Assembly: GCA_023440825.1 (NCBI GenBank)
Contig: JAEXRL010000004.1
Location: forward strand, 1 to 31,563
Direction of reading: 5' to 3'
DNA: 31,563 nt
Source: Pseudomonadota bacterium
Lineage (GTDB): Bacteria; Pseudomonadota; Gammaproteobacteria; Burkholderiales; Burkholderiaceae_B
In this document: positions 1 to 6,777 of the stretch, piece by piece
Position numbering within the stretch: position 1 is the first letter of the stretch
How the letters are laid out: each line of letters opens with the position of its first letter
The notes under the pieces: generated by a model
What the model saw: only the letters and a program-made list of their open reading frames with translations
The model's database searches: none
Told to the model about the DNA's origin: nothing
Program-made: the position numbers and the translations under genes

Positions 1-388
1 GCCTTGAGGTGGGGGGGCGACTCTAGCGGCTCGGTGGGGTCTTGCCTAAGGGCGGTGTTGTGCTCTGTTATATAAGTAAATACCCTTAAGTACAGTGGCT
101 TAGCGCATTTTATTGAAGTGAATTCGATTTTTGAATTTGTCTTTTAAGGTGTTTTTGGGGTGGATTGAGTATTGCTTGTGCGGGCCGAAATATGGGGTTT
201 TTGCCCTGTTTTGTTGTGTATAGCCAACAAGATGTGCGGAAAGATTCACCTTTGCTCAAGCTTTCGTAGTCAAGGCGTCAGAATTTTGATGCAATAGCAC
301 TTAACTTCCCATTGCGGAGTTGGAAGGAGCAGCAGCACTGTTGTAGTTGGGCTGCTCTGATTTACTCAAATCTACGGAGATTTCTTAC
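1..388. other. Gene-free region and 5' leader of the porin gene
   Basis: No convincing coding region is seen on either strand. It begins G-rich and becomes AT-rich. Visible structure: a TTGTTG/CAACAA inverted repeat (211-230), a TAAGGG/CCCTTA pair (47-52 and 83-88), and two adjacent potential hairpins just before the porin ribosome site (327-357 and 359-372). I could not pick a convincing -35/-10 pair, so the porin promoter is not placed. Confidence 0.5.
327..372 (+). promoter_or_regulatory. Two tandem hairpins in the porin 5' leader
   Basis: GAGCAGC (327-333) can pair with GCTGCTC (351-357) around a 17-nt loop. It is followed immediately by GATTT/AAATC (359-372) with a 4-nt loop. The second hairpin ends one base before the ribosome site ACGGAGA (374-380). 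Leaders of abundant porin mRNAs are often structured and can be sRNA targets; that role is inference here. Confidence 0.35.
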
Positions 389-1552
389 ATGAAAAAGACT
401 CTGCTCGCTGCTGCTCTGATGGCCGGCTTTGCTGGCATCGCACACGCAGAAACGTCTGTCACGCTGTACGGTATCGTTGATGGTGGTGTTGGTTACAACA
501 AATTCAAAGGCACAACTGCTTACGATAGCAATGCTGCTTTACGTGGTAACCAGATCAGCTCCAAAAAAACTGGCTTGATCAACGGTGTTCAGTCCGGCAA
601 CCGCTGGGGTCTGAAAGGCTCTGAGGATCTGGGCGACGGTCTGCGCGCTGTGTTCCAATTGGAAAGCGGCTTTGACCTGGGTACTGGTGACTCCTCGCAA
701 GCTCGTGGTACAACCACACGCTTGTTCGGTCGTCAGGCAACATTGGGTCTGGCTGGCGACAGCTGGGGTCAGTTGGACTTCGGTCGTCAAACCAACATCG
801 CATCCAAGTACATGCCTGGTATCGTTGACCCCTTCGGTGGTGGTTTCGATCAGGCTAACGCCGGTGCAGCGTTCACATCCATCAACACCGTACGTTACGA
901 TAACCTGATCACATATCAGACTCCTAACTTCTCCGGTTTCCAGTTGGGCGTTGGTTACTCCTTCAACACCAATGGTCCTCAGGCTTACAAAGAAAGTAAC
1001 GGCGTTGAGCAGAACCAGCGTGCGATTACAACTGGTCTGCGTTACGCTAACGGTCCTATCGGCCTGGTAGCAACCTACGATCAGCGTAAAACAGCTGAAA
1101 CTCTGGTCGGTGCTAACATCGTTGGTGGCGATACAGTAAAAGCTTGGAACGTTGGCGCAAGCTACGATTTCGAAGTTGTTAAAGCTTCCTTGGGCTTCGG
1201 TCAAACACGTGATGGCCTGTTCTCACCTCAGTCTTTCAGTGGTGTAGGTCTGGGTAACAACCTTAACGGTAAAGGCCTGAAAGTTAACTCCTACGTAGTT
1301 GGCTTGTCCGCTCCTGTTGGTGCTGGTAACGTAATGGCTTCCTGGACTATGGCTGACCCACGTTCGGCTCCTGACGCATTCCAGAACACAAATTCTGAAA
1401 TGAAAAAGCAGAACGTATACAGCTTGGGTTACACACACCCAATCAGCAAGCGCACAAACGTGTACGCAATCGGTTCTTACGCCAAAAACGTACACTTCTT
1501 GCCTGATGCTAAATCCACTCTGGTGGGTGTAGGTCTGCGTCACCAGTTCTAA
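389..1552 (+). CDS. Outer-membrane porin (Gram-negative trimeric porin, Bordetella/Neisseria type)
   Basis: Predicted 387-residue general diffusion porin of the outer membrane. The chosen ATG follows ACGGAGA at 8 bp and opens with a textbook signal peptide, MKKTLLAAALMAGFAGIAHA, cut before ETSVTLYG. An upstream in-frame start at 347 would bury the signal peptide and has no ribosome site. The mature start SVTLYGIVDGG, the segment NRWGLKGSEDLGDGLRAVFQ, the FGRQA motif and the terminal phenylalanine (LRHQF) are hallmarks of betaproteobacterial porins that fold as 16-stranded barrels; the terminal Phe is the BAM recognition signal. Codon choice is strongly biased (GGT, CGT, CTG), as expected for an abundant protein. 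It is monocistronic, with its own terminator downstream. As far as I recall, Bordetella also has a major porin next to nuoA. Substrate preference cannot be read from sequence. Confidence 0.93.
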   Translation: MKKTLLAAALMAGFAGIAHAETSVTLYGIVDGGVGYNKFKGTTAYDSNAALRGNQISSKKTGLINGVQSGNRWGLKGSEDLGDGLRAVFQLESGFDLGTGDSSQARGTTTRLFGRQATLGLAGDSWGQLDFGRQTNIASKYMPGIVDPFGGGFDQANAGAAFTSINTVRYDNLITYQTPNFSGFQLGVGYSFNTNGPQAYKESNGVEQNQRAITTGLRYANGPIGLVATYDQRKTAETLVGANIVGGDTVKAWNVGASYDFEVVKASLGFGQTRDGLFSPQSFSGVGLGNNLNGKGLKVNSYVVGLSAPVGAGNVMASWTMADPRSAPDAFQNTNSEMKKQNVYSLGYTHPISKRTNVYAIGSYAKNVHFLPDAKSTLVGVGLRHQF

Positions 1553-1584
1553 TTGTGCTGCGTAGTGTATCTGCGCACTCAAGT

Positions 1585-1602
1585 GATCACTGTATAGTGA
1601 TC
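1585..1602 (+). repeat. Small perfect hairpin in the porin 3' region
   Basis: GATCACT (1585-1591) and AGTGATC (1596-1602) form a 7-bp stem with a 4-nt loop, about 30 bases after the porin stop and 9 bases before the terminator's A-run. There is no T-run after it, so it is not a terminator itself. It could protect the mRNA 3' end or bind a protein; no function is shown. Confidence 0.4.
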
Positions 1603-1610
1603 TAGAACAG

Positions 1611-1639
1611 AAAAAGCCACTCTTAGGAGTGGCTTTTTT
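1611..1639 (+). terminator. Intrinsic terminator of the porin gene
   Basis: GCCACTC (1616-1622), loop TTAG, GAGTGGC (1627-1633) make a 7-bp GC-rich stem, flanked by five A's before and six T's after (1634-1639), which lengthen the stem. This is a classical rho-independent terminator about 60 bp downstream of the porin stop. The A-run also makes it plausible in the reverse direction. Confidence 0.92.
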
Positions 1640-1960
1640 GTTTTTGCTTAATTTTTATATTCTGAAATTTTATATTTTTGTGGTTTTATATTTCTAATTA
1701 GTCTAAGTTGTTCGCTATTGATAGCTTTGCCTTGTTTTGTTTGCTGACATGTTTTGTGGTTTGATGTCAGGTTCGTGTTAAGCTGACATCTTGCTGAATA
1801 AATGATGATGGTTTTTGTGTGTTTGTGCTAATTTGTAAAAATAAAAAATAATAAAAATCAAGGTTTAAGCCAGTATTTACAGTTTTTCTGATGTGTAATC
1901 ACAACGCTTGCTTAGCTTGAGGTTACTGTGTGGTTATCCCCTAAAACCTTGCTCTCAAAA
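1640..1960. promoter_or_regulatory. AT-rich intergenic region upstream of nuoA with repeated motifs
   Basis: No gene is seen between the porin terminator and the nuo promoter region. There are three copies of TTTTATATT (1653-1661, 1668-1676, 1684-1692) and three copies of CTGACAT (1744-1750, 1783-1789, and inverted at 1764-1770). Further down is an A-rich stretch (1837-1862). Regular spacing of both arrays suggests protein binding or curved DNA ahead of the nuo operon, but no regulator can be named. Confidence 0.4.
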
Positions 1961-1969
1961 TGCTACAAT
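1961..1969 (+). promoter_or_regulatory. Candidate extended -10 promoter of the nuo operon
   Basis: TGCTACAAT matches the extended -10 form TGnTACAAT. Transcription would start near 1976, giving a leader of about 28 nt before the nuoA ATG at 2004. No good -35 hexamer lies 17 bp upstream, which extended -10 promoters tolerate. Other promoters further upstream are possible, so this is only a candidate. Confidence 0.4.
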
Positions 1970-2003
1970 CCAAGAGTTTATTTACTGCGATTGGATGCGT
2001 TGC

Positions 2004-2366
2004 ATGACTAACTTGCAAGAGTACTTCCCTGTATTGCTGTTCATTATTGTGGCTACAGGTATAGGTTTGGCGCTATTGATGGCTGGGCGTTTGCTTGGTC
2101 CTAATCGTCCGTATGATGAAAAGCTTTCGCCCTACGAGTGCGGTTTTGAGGCTTTTGGCGATTCACGCATGAAGGTGGATATCCGTTACTACCTCATTGC
2201 CATACTTTTCATTATGTTTGATCTGGAAATTGCTTTCCTGTTCCCCTGGGCTATGGCAAATGGCACAGTAGGGCTGGTCGGGTTCTGGACGGTCATGGCG
2301 TTTCTGGCTGTACTGACAGTCGGATTTATCTACGAGTGGAAAAAAGGCGCTCTGGACTGGGAGTAA
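2004..2366 (+). CDS. nuoA: NADH-quinone oxidoreductase subunit A
   Basis: NuoA is a small membrane-arm subunit of complex I with three transmembrane helices, here about residues 9-29, 62-82 and 90-110. The conserved loop DEKLSPYECGFEAFGDSR, whose cysteine lies near the quinone-site loop, is intact. An open frame reaches upstream to 1908, but family members start at MxNLQxYFPVLLF and are about 119-120 residues long; the ATG at 2004 gives 120 residues. Only a weak GGAT lies upstream as ribosome site. First gene of the nuo operon, followed by an unusually long spacer before nuoB. Confidence 0.95.
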   Translation: MTNLQEYFPVLLFIIVATGIGLALLMAGRLLGPNRPYDEKLSPYECGFEAFGDSRMKVDIRYYLIAILFIMFDLEIAFLFPWAMANGTVGLVGFWTVMAFLAVLTVGFIYEWKKGALDWE

Positions 2367-2391
2367 TTTCCACGGTTCCTTGTCAGTAATC

Positions 2392-2499
2392 ATGGCGGGG
2401 CGTTATGGTGATTCAGTGCTTGAGCTGAATCACAACTTGGTAAGAAAATTGGGCGTAGCAGTCTGTGGGACTGATGCCAGCCCGCTAAAAGGCATATAA
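2392..2499 (+). CDS. Possible 35-codon small ORF in the nuoA-nuoB spacer
   Basis: An ATG at 2392 opens a 35-codon frame that begins MAGRYGDSVLELNHN and ends LKGI, with TAA at 2497-2499, two bases before the nuoB ATG. It occupies nearly the whole spacer. There is no clear Shine-Dalgarno sequence and I recognise no family. Termination right beside the nuoB start would allow translational coupling. It may be only a chance open frame; conservation of the frame in relatives would decide. Confidence 0.2.
   Translation: MAGRYGDSVLELNHNLVRKLGVAVCGTDASPLKGI
2408..2433 (+). repeat. Hairpin in the nuoA-nuoB spacer
   Basis: GTGATTCAG (2408-2416) and CTGAATCAC (2425-2433) form a perfect 9-bp inverted repeat with an 8-nt loop. 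No T-run follows, so it is unlikely to end transcription. In polycistronic mRNAs such hairpins often mark RNase processing or stability boundaries; that is inference here. Confidence 0.6.
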
Positions 2500-2501
2500 A
2501 T

Positions 2502-2978
2502 ATGGCTATTGATGGCATTCTTAAAGAAGGTTTCGTCACTACCAGTGCAGACAAGCTGCTGAACTGGGCAAAAACAGGCTCTATGTGGCCCATGACCTTT
2601 GGTCTGGCCTGTTGTGCGGTCGAAATGATGCACGCTGGTGCGGCACGTTATGATCTGGACCAGTTTGGAATTATTTTCCGTCCTAGTCCACGTCAGTCAG
2701 ACCTGATGATCGTAGCCGGTACCTTGTGCAATAAAATGGCGCCCGCTTTACGCAAGGTGTATGACCAAATGGCTGAGCCGCGCTGGGTGGTATCCATGGG
2801 TTCCTGTGCGAACGGTGGTGGCTATTACCATTACTCTTACTCCGTGGTACGTGGTTGCGATCGCATTGTGCCGGTGGATGTTTATGTGCCAGGTTGTCCG
2901 CCTACTGCAGAAGCGTTGGTGTATGGCCTGTTGCAAATGCAAAATAAGATCCGCCTTACCAATACGATTGCCCGCTAA
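2502..2978 (+). CDS. nuoB: NADH-quinone oxidoreductase subunit B (N2 cluster)
   Basis: NuoB carries the terminal [4Fe-4S] cluster N2 that reduces quinone at the NuoB/NuoD interface. The family ligands are all present: adjacent C37-C38 in FGLACCAVEMMH, C102 in SMGSCANGGGYY and C132 in VPGCPPT. At 158 residues the length is normal. The start follows AAAAGG (2487-2492) at about 9 bp. That ribosome site overlaps an inverted repeat (2474-2478 / 2491-2495), so translation could be modulated by leader folding. Separated from nuoA by 135 bp and followed by nuoC after 24 bp. Confidence 0.97.
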   Translation: MAIDGILKEGFVTTSADKLLNWAKTGSMWPMTFGLACCAVEMMHAGAARYDLDQFGIIFRPSPRQSDLMIVAGTLCNKMAPALRKVYDQMAEPRWVVSMGSCANGGGYYHYSYSVVRGCDRIVPVDVYVPGCPPTAEALVYGLLQMQNKIRLTNTIAR

Positions 2979-3002
2979 GACGATGGCCCATAAGGTTGAA
3001 AT

Positions 3003-3620
3003 GTGACTATGACACGGCTAGAAACACTAGAAAAAAATCTGCGCTCGGTGCTGGGCGAAGACAGTAAATTAAGCACGTCCCTGGGAGAACTGACCCTTGA
3101 GACGCCAGCAGAAAGTTGGGTTGAGGTTTGCACTACGCTACGCGATCATGCTGATTTGCGTTTCGAGACCTGTATTGATTTATGTGGTGTGGATTACTCC
3201 GCATGGCGGGCACCCACTTTCCAGCCAGACCCATCTTTATTTCCGCATCGCTATGCAGTAGTGCTGCACTTAACCTCATTGACGCATAATTGGCGCTTGC
3301 GTGTACGCACCTTCGTGCCCAATGATGAGTTTCCCACATTGCCTACGCTGTTCGAGGTTTGGCCTACCGTCAACTGGTTCGAGCGCGAGGCATTTGATCT
3401 ATTTGGTGTGGTGTTTGAAAACCACCCTGACTTGCGTCGTATTTTGACCGATTACGGTTTTATTGGTCATCCGTTCCGCAAAGATTTCCCAATTTCCGGG
3501 TATGTGGAAATGCGTTACGACACAGAGCAAAAACGAGTCATCTATCAACCCGTAACCATTGAGCCTCGCGAGATTACTCCTCGTGTTGTGCGCGAAGACG
3601 ACTACGGGGTAGGGCGCTAA
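3003..3620 (+). CDS. nuoC: NADH-quinone oxidoreductase subunit C
   Basis: NuoC is a peripheral-arm subunit without cofactors that packs against NuoD. The signature EREAFDLFGVVF...HPDLRRILTDYGF...PFRKDFPISG is present. Two starts are possible: GTG at 3003, with AAGG 7 bp upstream, and ATG at 3009, 13 bp from the same site. GTG is preferred on spacing, giving 205 residues; the choice changes only two residues. NuoC and NuoD are separate here, unlike the fused NuoCD of Escherichia coli; only two bases separate this stop from nuoD. Confidence 0.95.
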   Translation: MTMTRLETLEKNLRSVLGEDSKLSTSLGELTLETPAESWVEVCTTLRDHADLRFETCIDLCGVDYSAWRAPTFQPDPSLFPHRYAVVLHLTSLTHNWRLRVRTFVPNDEFPTLPTLFEVWPTVNWFEREAFDLFGVVFENHPDLRRILTDYGFIGHPFRKDFPISGYVEMRYDTEQKRVIYQPVTIEPREITPRVVREDDYGVGR

Positions 3621-3622
3621 TC

Positions 3623-4876
3623 ATGGCAGAACTTCAAAACTATACTCTTAACTTTGGTCCTCAGCACCCGGCCGCACACGGTGTTTTGCGTCTGGTTCTT
3701 GAGCTTGACGGCGAGGTAATTCAACGAGCTGACCCTCATATTGGCTTGTTGCACCGCGCGACTGAAAAGCTGGCCGAACATCGCACGTTTCTACAGGCTT
3801 TGCCTTACATGGATCGTTTGGACTATGTGTCCATGATGGTCAATGAGCACGCTTATTGCTTGGCGGTAGAAAAGCTAACTGGTGTACAAGTCCCACTGCG
3901 AGGCTTATACATACGCACCATGTTCGATGAAATTACGCGTATTTTGAACCACCTTATGTCTGTGGGTTCACACGCCTTGGACGTGGGTGCCATGGCCGTG
4001 TTTTTGTACGCGTTTCGCGAGCGTGAAGACCTTATGGATGTGTACGAGGCTGTTTCTGGTGCACGTTTGCATGCGGCCTATTATCGTCCAGGCGGTGTGT
4101 ACCGCGACCTGCCCGACAGCATGGCGCTTTATACAGGTAATAAATACCGCTCCGAAAAAGAACTAAAAGCCATGAACGAAGCGCGTTCAGGCTCCTTGCT
4201 CGATTTCATCGAAGACTTCACTAATCGTTTCCCGGCCTGTGTCGATGAGTACGAAACCTTGCTCACTGATAACCGTATTTGGAAACAACGCTTAGTGGGT
4301 GTAGGAGTTGTGGACCCAGACCGTGCCAAGGCATTGGGTTTTACAGGTCCTATGCTGCGTGGTTCTGGTGTGGAGTGGGATTTACGTCGTGTTCAGCCTT
4401 ACGGCGTCTACGACCGTCTCGAGTTCGATATTCCTGTCGGTACCAACGGTGATTCCTATGATCGCTACTTGGTGCGTATCGCAGAAATGCGTGAAAGCAA
4501 CCGGATTATTCGTCAATGCGTGCAGTGGTTGCGCAATAACCCGGGACCTGTGATCACTGAAGATCACAAAATTGCGCCGCCAAAGCGCGAAAAAATGAAA
4601 ACAGGAATGGAAGAATTGATTCACCATTTCAAACTGTTTTCCGAAGGTATGCACGTGCCAGCAGGCGAGGCCTACGCCGGGGTAGAGCACCCGAAAGGCG
4701 AGTTCGGTATCTATTTGATATCCGATGGAGGCAACAAGCCATATCGCATGAAGATTCGTGCTCCTGGCTTTGTGCACCTGCAAGCCCTGGATGAAATGTC
4801 ACGTGGTCACATGATTGCAGACGCCGTCACCATCATCGGGACGCAGGATATTGTGTTTGGTGAAATCGACCGCTAG
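3623..4876 (+). CDS. nuoD: NADH-quinone oxidoreductase subunit D (quinone-site subunit)
   Basis: NuoD descends from the large subunit of NiFe hydrogenase and forms the quinone cavity with NuoB. It opens with the family hallmark NFGPQHPAAHGVLRLVLELD, carries HIGLLHRATEKLAEH with the quinone-site histidine region, DRLDYVSMM, GDSYDRYLVRIAEMRES, and ends with the typical IVFGEIDR. Its 417 residues match the unfused betaproteobacterial form. Hydrogenase nickel-binding cysteines are absent, as always in complex I. Start is two bases after the nuoC stop, with AGGG about 10 bp upstream. Confidence 0.97.
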   Translation: MAELQNYTLNFGPQHPAAHGVLRLVLELDGEVIQRADPHIGLLHRATEKLAEHRTFLQALPYMDRLDYVSMMVNEHAYCLAVEKLTGVQVPLRGLYIRTMFDEITRILNHLMSVGSHALDVGAMAVFLYAFREREDLMDVYEAVSGARLHAAYYRPGGVYRDLPDSMALYTGNKYRSEKELKAMNEARSGSLLDFIEDFTNRFPACVDEYETLLTDNRIWKQRLVGVGVVDPDRAKALGFTGPMLRGSGVEWDLRRVQPYGVYDRLEFDIPVGTNGDSYDRYLVRIAEMRESNRIIRQCVQWLRNNPGPVITEDHKIAPPKREKMKTGMEELIHHFKLFSEGMHVPAGEAYAGVEHPKGEFGIYLISDGGNKPYRMKIRAPGFVHLQALDEMSRGHMIADAVTIIGTQDIVFGEIDR

Positions 4877-4904
4877 GTCGCACCAGAATATACGGAACCG
4901 AATT

Positions 4905-5399
4905 ATGTTGCTTTCCGAACAAGCCTATCAAAAAATCGACCGGGAATTAGAAAAGTTTCCCGCCGACCAGCGTCGTTCTGCCATTATGGCAGCGCTCGCT
5001 ATTGCCCAAAAAGAAAAAGGTTGGGTATCGCCAGAAATCATGGCTGATGTCGCTCGCCACATTGGTGTAGAAGCGATTGCTGTGCAAGAGGTGGCCACCT
5101 TTTACAATATGTTTAATTTGAAGCCGGTAGGGCGTGTGACGATTACCGTTTGCACCAATTTGCCCTGTGCCTTACGTGATGGTGTGAAAGCCGGCGAGTA
5201 CTTGAAAGAAAAACTTGGTATCGATTACGGTGAAACGACCGCTGATGGCCAGTTCTCCCTGTTAATGGGTGAGTGCATGGGTTCATGTGGTGATTCGCCG
5301 GTCATGCTGCTGAATAATCAGCACATGTGTGTGCATATGCAGCCCGAGCGTATCGATGCCGTGCTTGAGGAATTGAAAAAACACGGAGAGTCGGCATGA
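4905..5399 (+). CDS. nuoE: NADH-quinone oxidoreductase subunit E ([2Fe-2S] N1a)
   Basis: NuoE is part of the NADH dehydrogenase module and holds [2Fe-2S] cluster N1a. Its thioredoxin-like ferredoxin ligands are visible: C83 and C88 in VCTNLPCALRDG, C124 and C128 in GECMGSCGDSP. The frame is open back to 4815, overlapping nuoD, but the ATG at 4905 follows CGGA and gives 164 residues, the normal size beginning MLLSEQAYQKID. The stop overlaps the nuoF start (ATGA at 5396-5399), implying translational coupling. Confidence 0.96.
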   Translation: MLLSEQAYQKIDRELEKFPADQRRSAIMAALAIAQKEKGWVSPEIMADVARHIGVEAIAVQEVATFYNMFNLKPVGRVTITVCTNLPCALRDGVKAGEYLKEKLGIDYGETTADGQFSLLMGECMGSCGDSPVMLLNNQHMCVHMQPERIDAVLEELKKHGESA

Positions 5400-6763
5400 G
5401 TTCACCGGAGATTCTGCGCAGACTAGCCCAGGGGTTGGCACCCGATCCAGGGGCAGATCTATCGCGTAGTATGATTTTCCACGATCGCCACATACAGCCA
5501 CAGATATTGGCTGGCTTGAATGGGCAGGACTGGGGTCTGGAAGATTACGTTAAGCGTGGTGGCTACGAGGCTTTACGTAAAATTTTATCCACTGGCATGA
5601 CTCCTGATGAAGTCATTGCCGAGGTGAAAACCTCAGCTTTACGTGGCCGTGGTGGTGCAGGTTTCCCCACCGGGCTGAAGTGGAGCTTTATGCCACGCAC
5701 CATACCTGGTCAAAAATACTTGGTGTGTAATTCGGATGAAGGTGAGCCTGGTACCTTTAAAGATCGCGATATTTTGCGTTTTAATCCGCATATCGTTATT
5801 GAAGGAATGGCGATCGCTGCGTATGCCATGGGCATTAGCGTGGGCTATAACTACATCCACGGCGAAATTTTTGAGGTTTACGAACGCTTCGAGCAAGCCC
5901 TTGAGCAAGCTCGTGCCGCCGGCTTCTTGGGCGATAAGATCTTAGGCTCCGAGTTCAGCTTCCAACTGCACGCTTTCCACGGATATGGCGCCTATATTTG
6001 CGGTGAAGAAACTGCCTTGCTGGAGTCCTTGGAAGGTAAGAAAGGGCAGCCGCGCTTTAAGCCTCCTTTCCCAGCCAGTTTTGGTTTGTATGGCAAGCCC
6101 ACCACAATTAATAACACCGAGACTTTTGCAGCGGTGCCTTGGATTATTCGTCACGGCGGCCAGCAATATCTTGATGTGGGTGTGGCCAATGCGGGCGGTA
6201 CTAAAATTTTCTCCATCTCAGGTGATGTCGAGCGTCCGGGCAACTACGAGGTTCCCCTCGGTACTCCGTTTGCCACTTTACTCGAGTTGGCAGGTGGCAT
6301 GCGTGGTGGCCGTAAGCTAAAGGCGGTTATACCAGGCGGTTCAAGTGCGCCAGTGCTACCGGCTGACATCATGATGCAAACCAACTTGGACTACGACGCG
6401 ATAGCCAAGGCGGGCTCCATGCTGGGCTCAGGTGCGGTCATTGTGATGGATGAAACGCGCTGTATGGTTAAGTCTTTGCTGCGCTTGTCTTATTTTTACT
6501 ATCACGAAAGCTGCGGTCAGTGTACGCCTTGTCGCGAAGGAACTGGCTGGCTTTGGCGCATGGTGCACCGTATTGAAAATGGGCAGGGCCGTCTGGAAGA
6601 TCTGGACATGCTCGATGAGATCGCTCACAACATTATGGGCCGCACAATTTGCGCTTTGGGTGATGCCGCTGCATTACCTGTACGCAGTTTTGTCAAGCAT
6701 TTCCGCGACGAGTTCGCACACCACATCGAGCATAAAAGCTGTGTGGTGCCTCAATATCTGTAG
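5396..6763 (+). CDS. nuoF: NADH-quinone oxidoreductase subunit F (NADH/FMN, N3 cluster)
   Basis: NuoF binds NADH and FMN and carries [4Fe-4S] cluster N3, the entry point of electrons. The nucleotide/FMN motifs GRGGAGFPTGLKW (from residue 84) and NSDEGEPGTFKDRD (from residue 112) are intact. N3 ligands are C373, C376 and C379 in SCGQCTPCREGTGW, and C419 in TICALGD. Length 455 is normal for the family. The start overlaps the nuoE stop by four bases. The catalytic subunit looks fully functional. Confidence 0.97.
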   Translation: MSSPEILRRLAQGLAPDPGADLSRSMIFHDRHIQPQILAGLNGQDWGLEDYVKRGGYEALRKILSTGMTPDEVIAEVKTSALRGRGGAGFPTGLKWSFMPRTIPGQKYLVCNSDEGEPGTFKDRDILRFNPHIVIEGMAIAAYAMGISVGYNYIHGEIFEVYERFEQALEQARAAGFLGDKILGSEFSFQLHAFHGYGAYICGEETALLESLEGKKGQPRFKPPFPASFGLYGKPTTINNTETFAAVPWIIRHGGQQYLDVGVANAGGTKIFSISGDVERPGNYEVPLGTPFATLLELAGGMRGGRKLKAVIPGGSSAPVLPADIMMQTNLDYDAIAKAGSMLGSGAVIVMDETRCMVKSLLRLSYFYYHESCGQCTPCREGTGWLWRMVHRIENGQGRLEDLDMLDEIAHNIMGRTICALGDAAALPVRSFVKHFRDEFAHHIEHKSCVVPQYL

Positions 6764-6777
6764 GCCGGGACAAAGTA

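Noticed and set aside
539..1204. 221-codon open frame on the minus strand opposite the porin
   Set aside because: The porin frame has a signal peptide, barrel motifs and terminal Phe; the opposite frame looks like a by-product of strongly biased codon use and has no recognisable domain.
1223..1582. 119-codon minus-strand frame over the porin 3' end
   Set aside because: Same codon-bias shadow; no start signal or known motif, and it crosses the porin stop.
1791..1830. TTGCTG at 1791 as a -35 element for nuoA
   Set aside because: No -10-like hexamer occurs 16-18 bp downstream.
1640..2003. tRNA-Leu or secG upstream of nuoA, as in many Burkholderiales
   Set aside because: No cloverleaf or secG-like frame is present; a porin occupies the position instead.
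2408..2433. nuoA-nuoB hairpin as a transcription terminator
   Set aside because: No T-run follows and the rest of the nuo operon has no clear replacement promoter.
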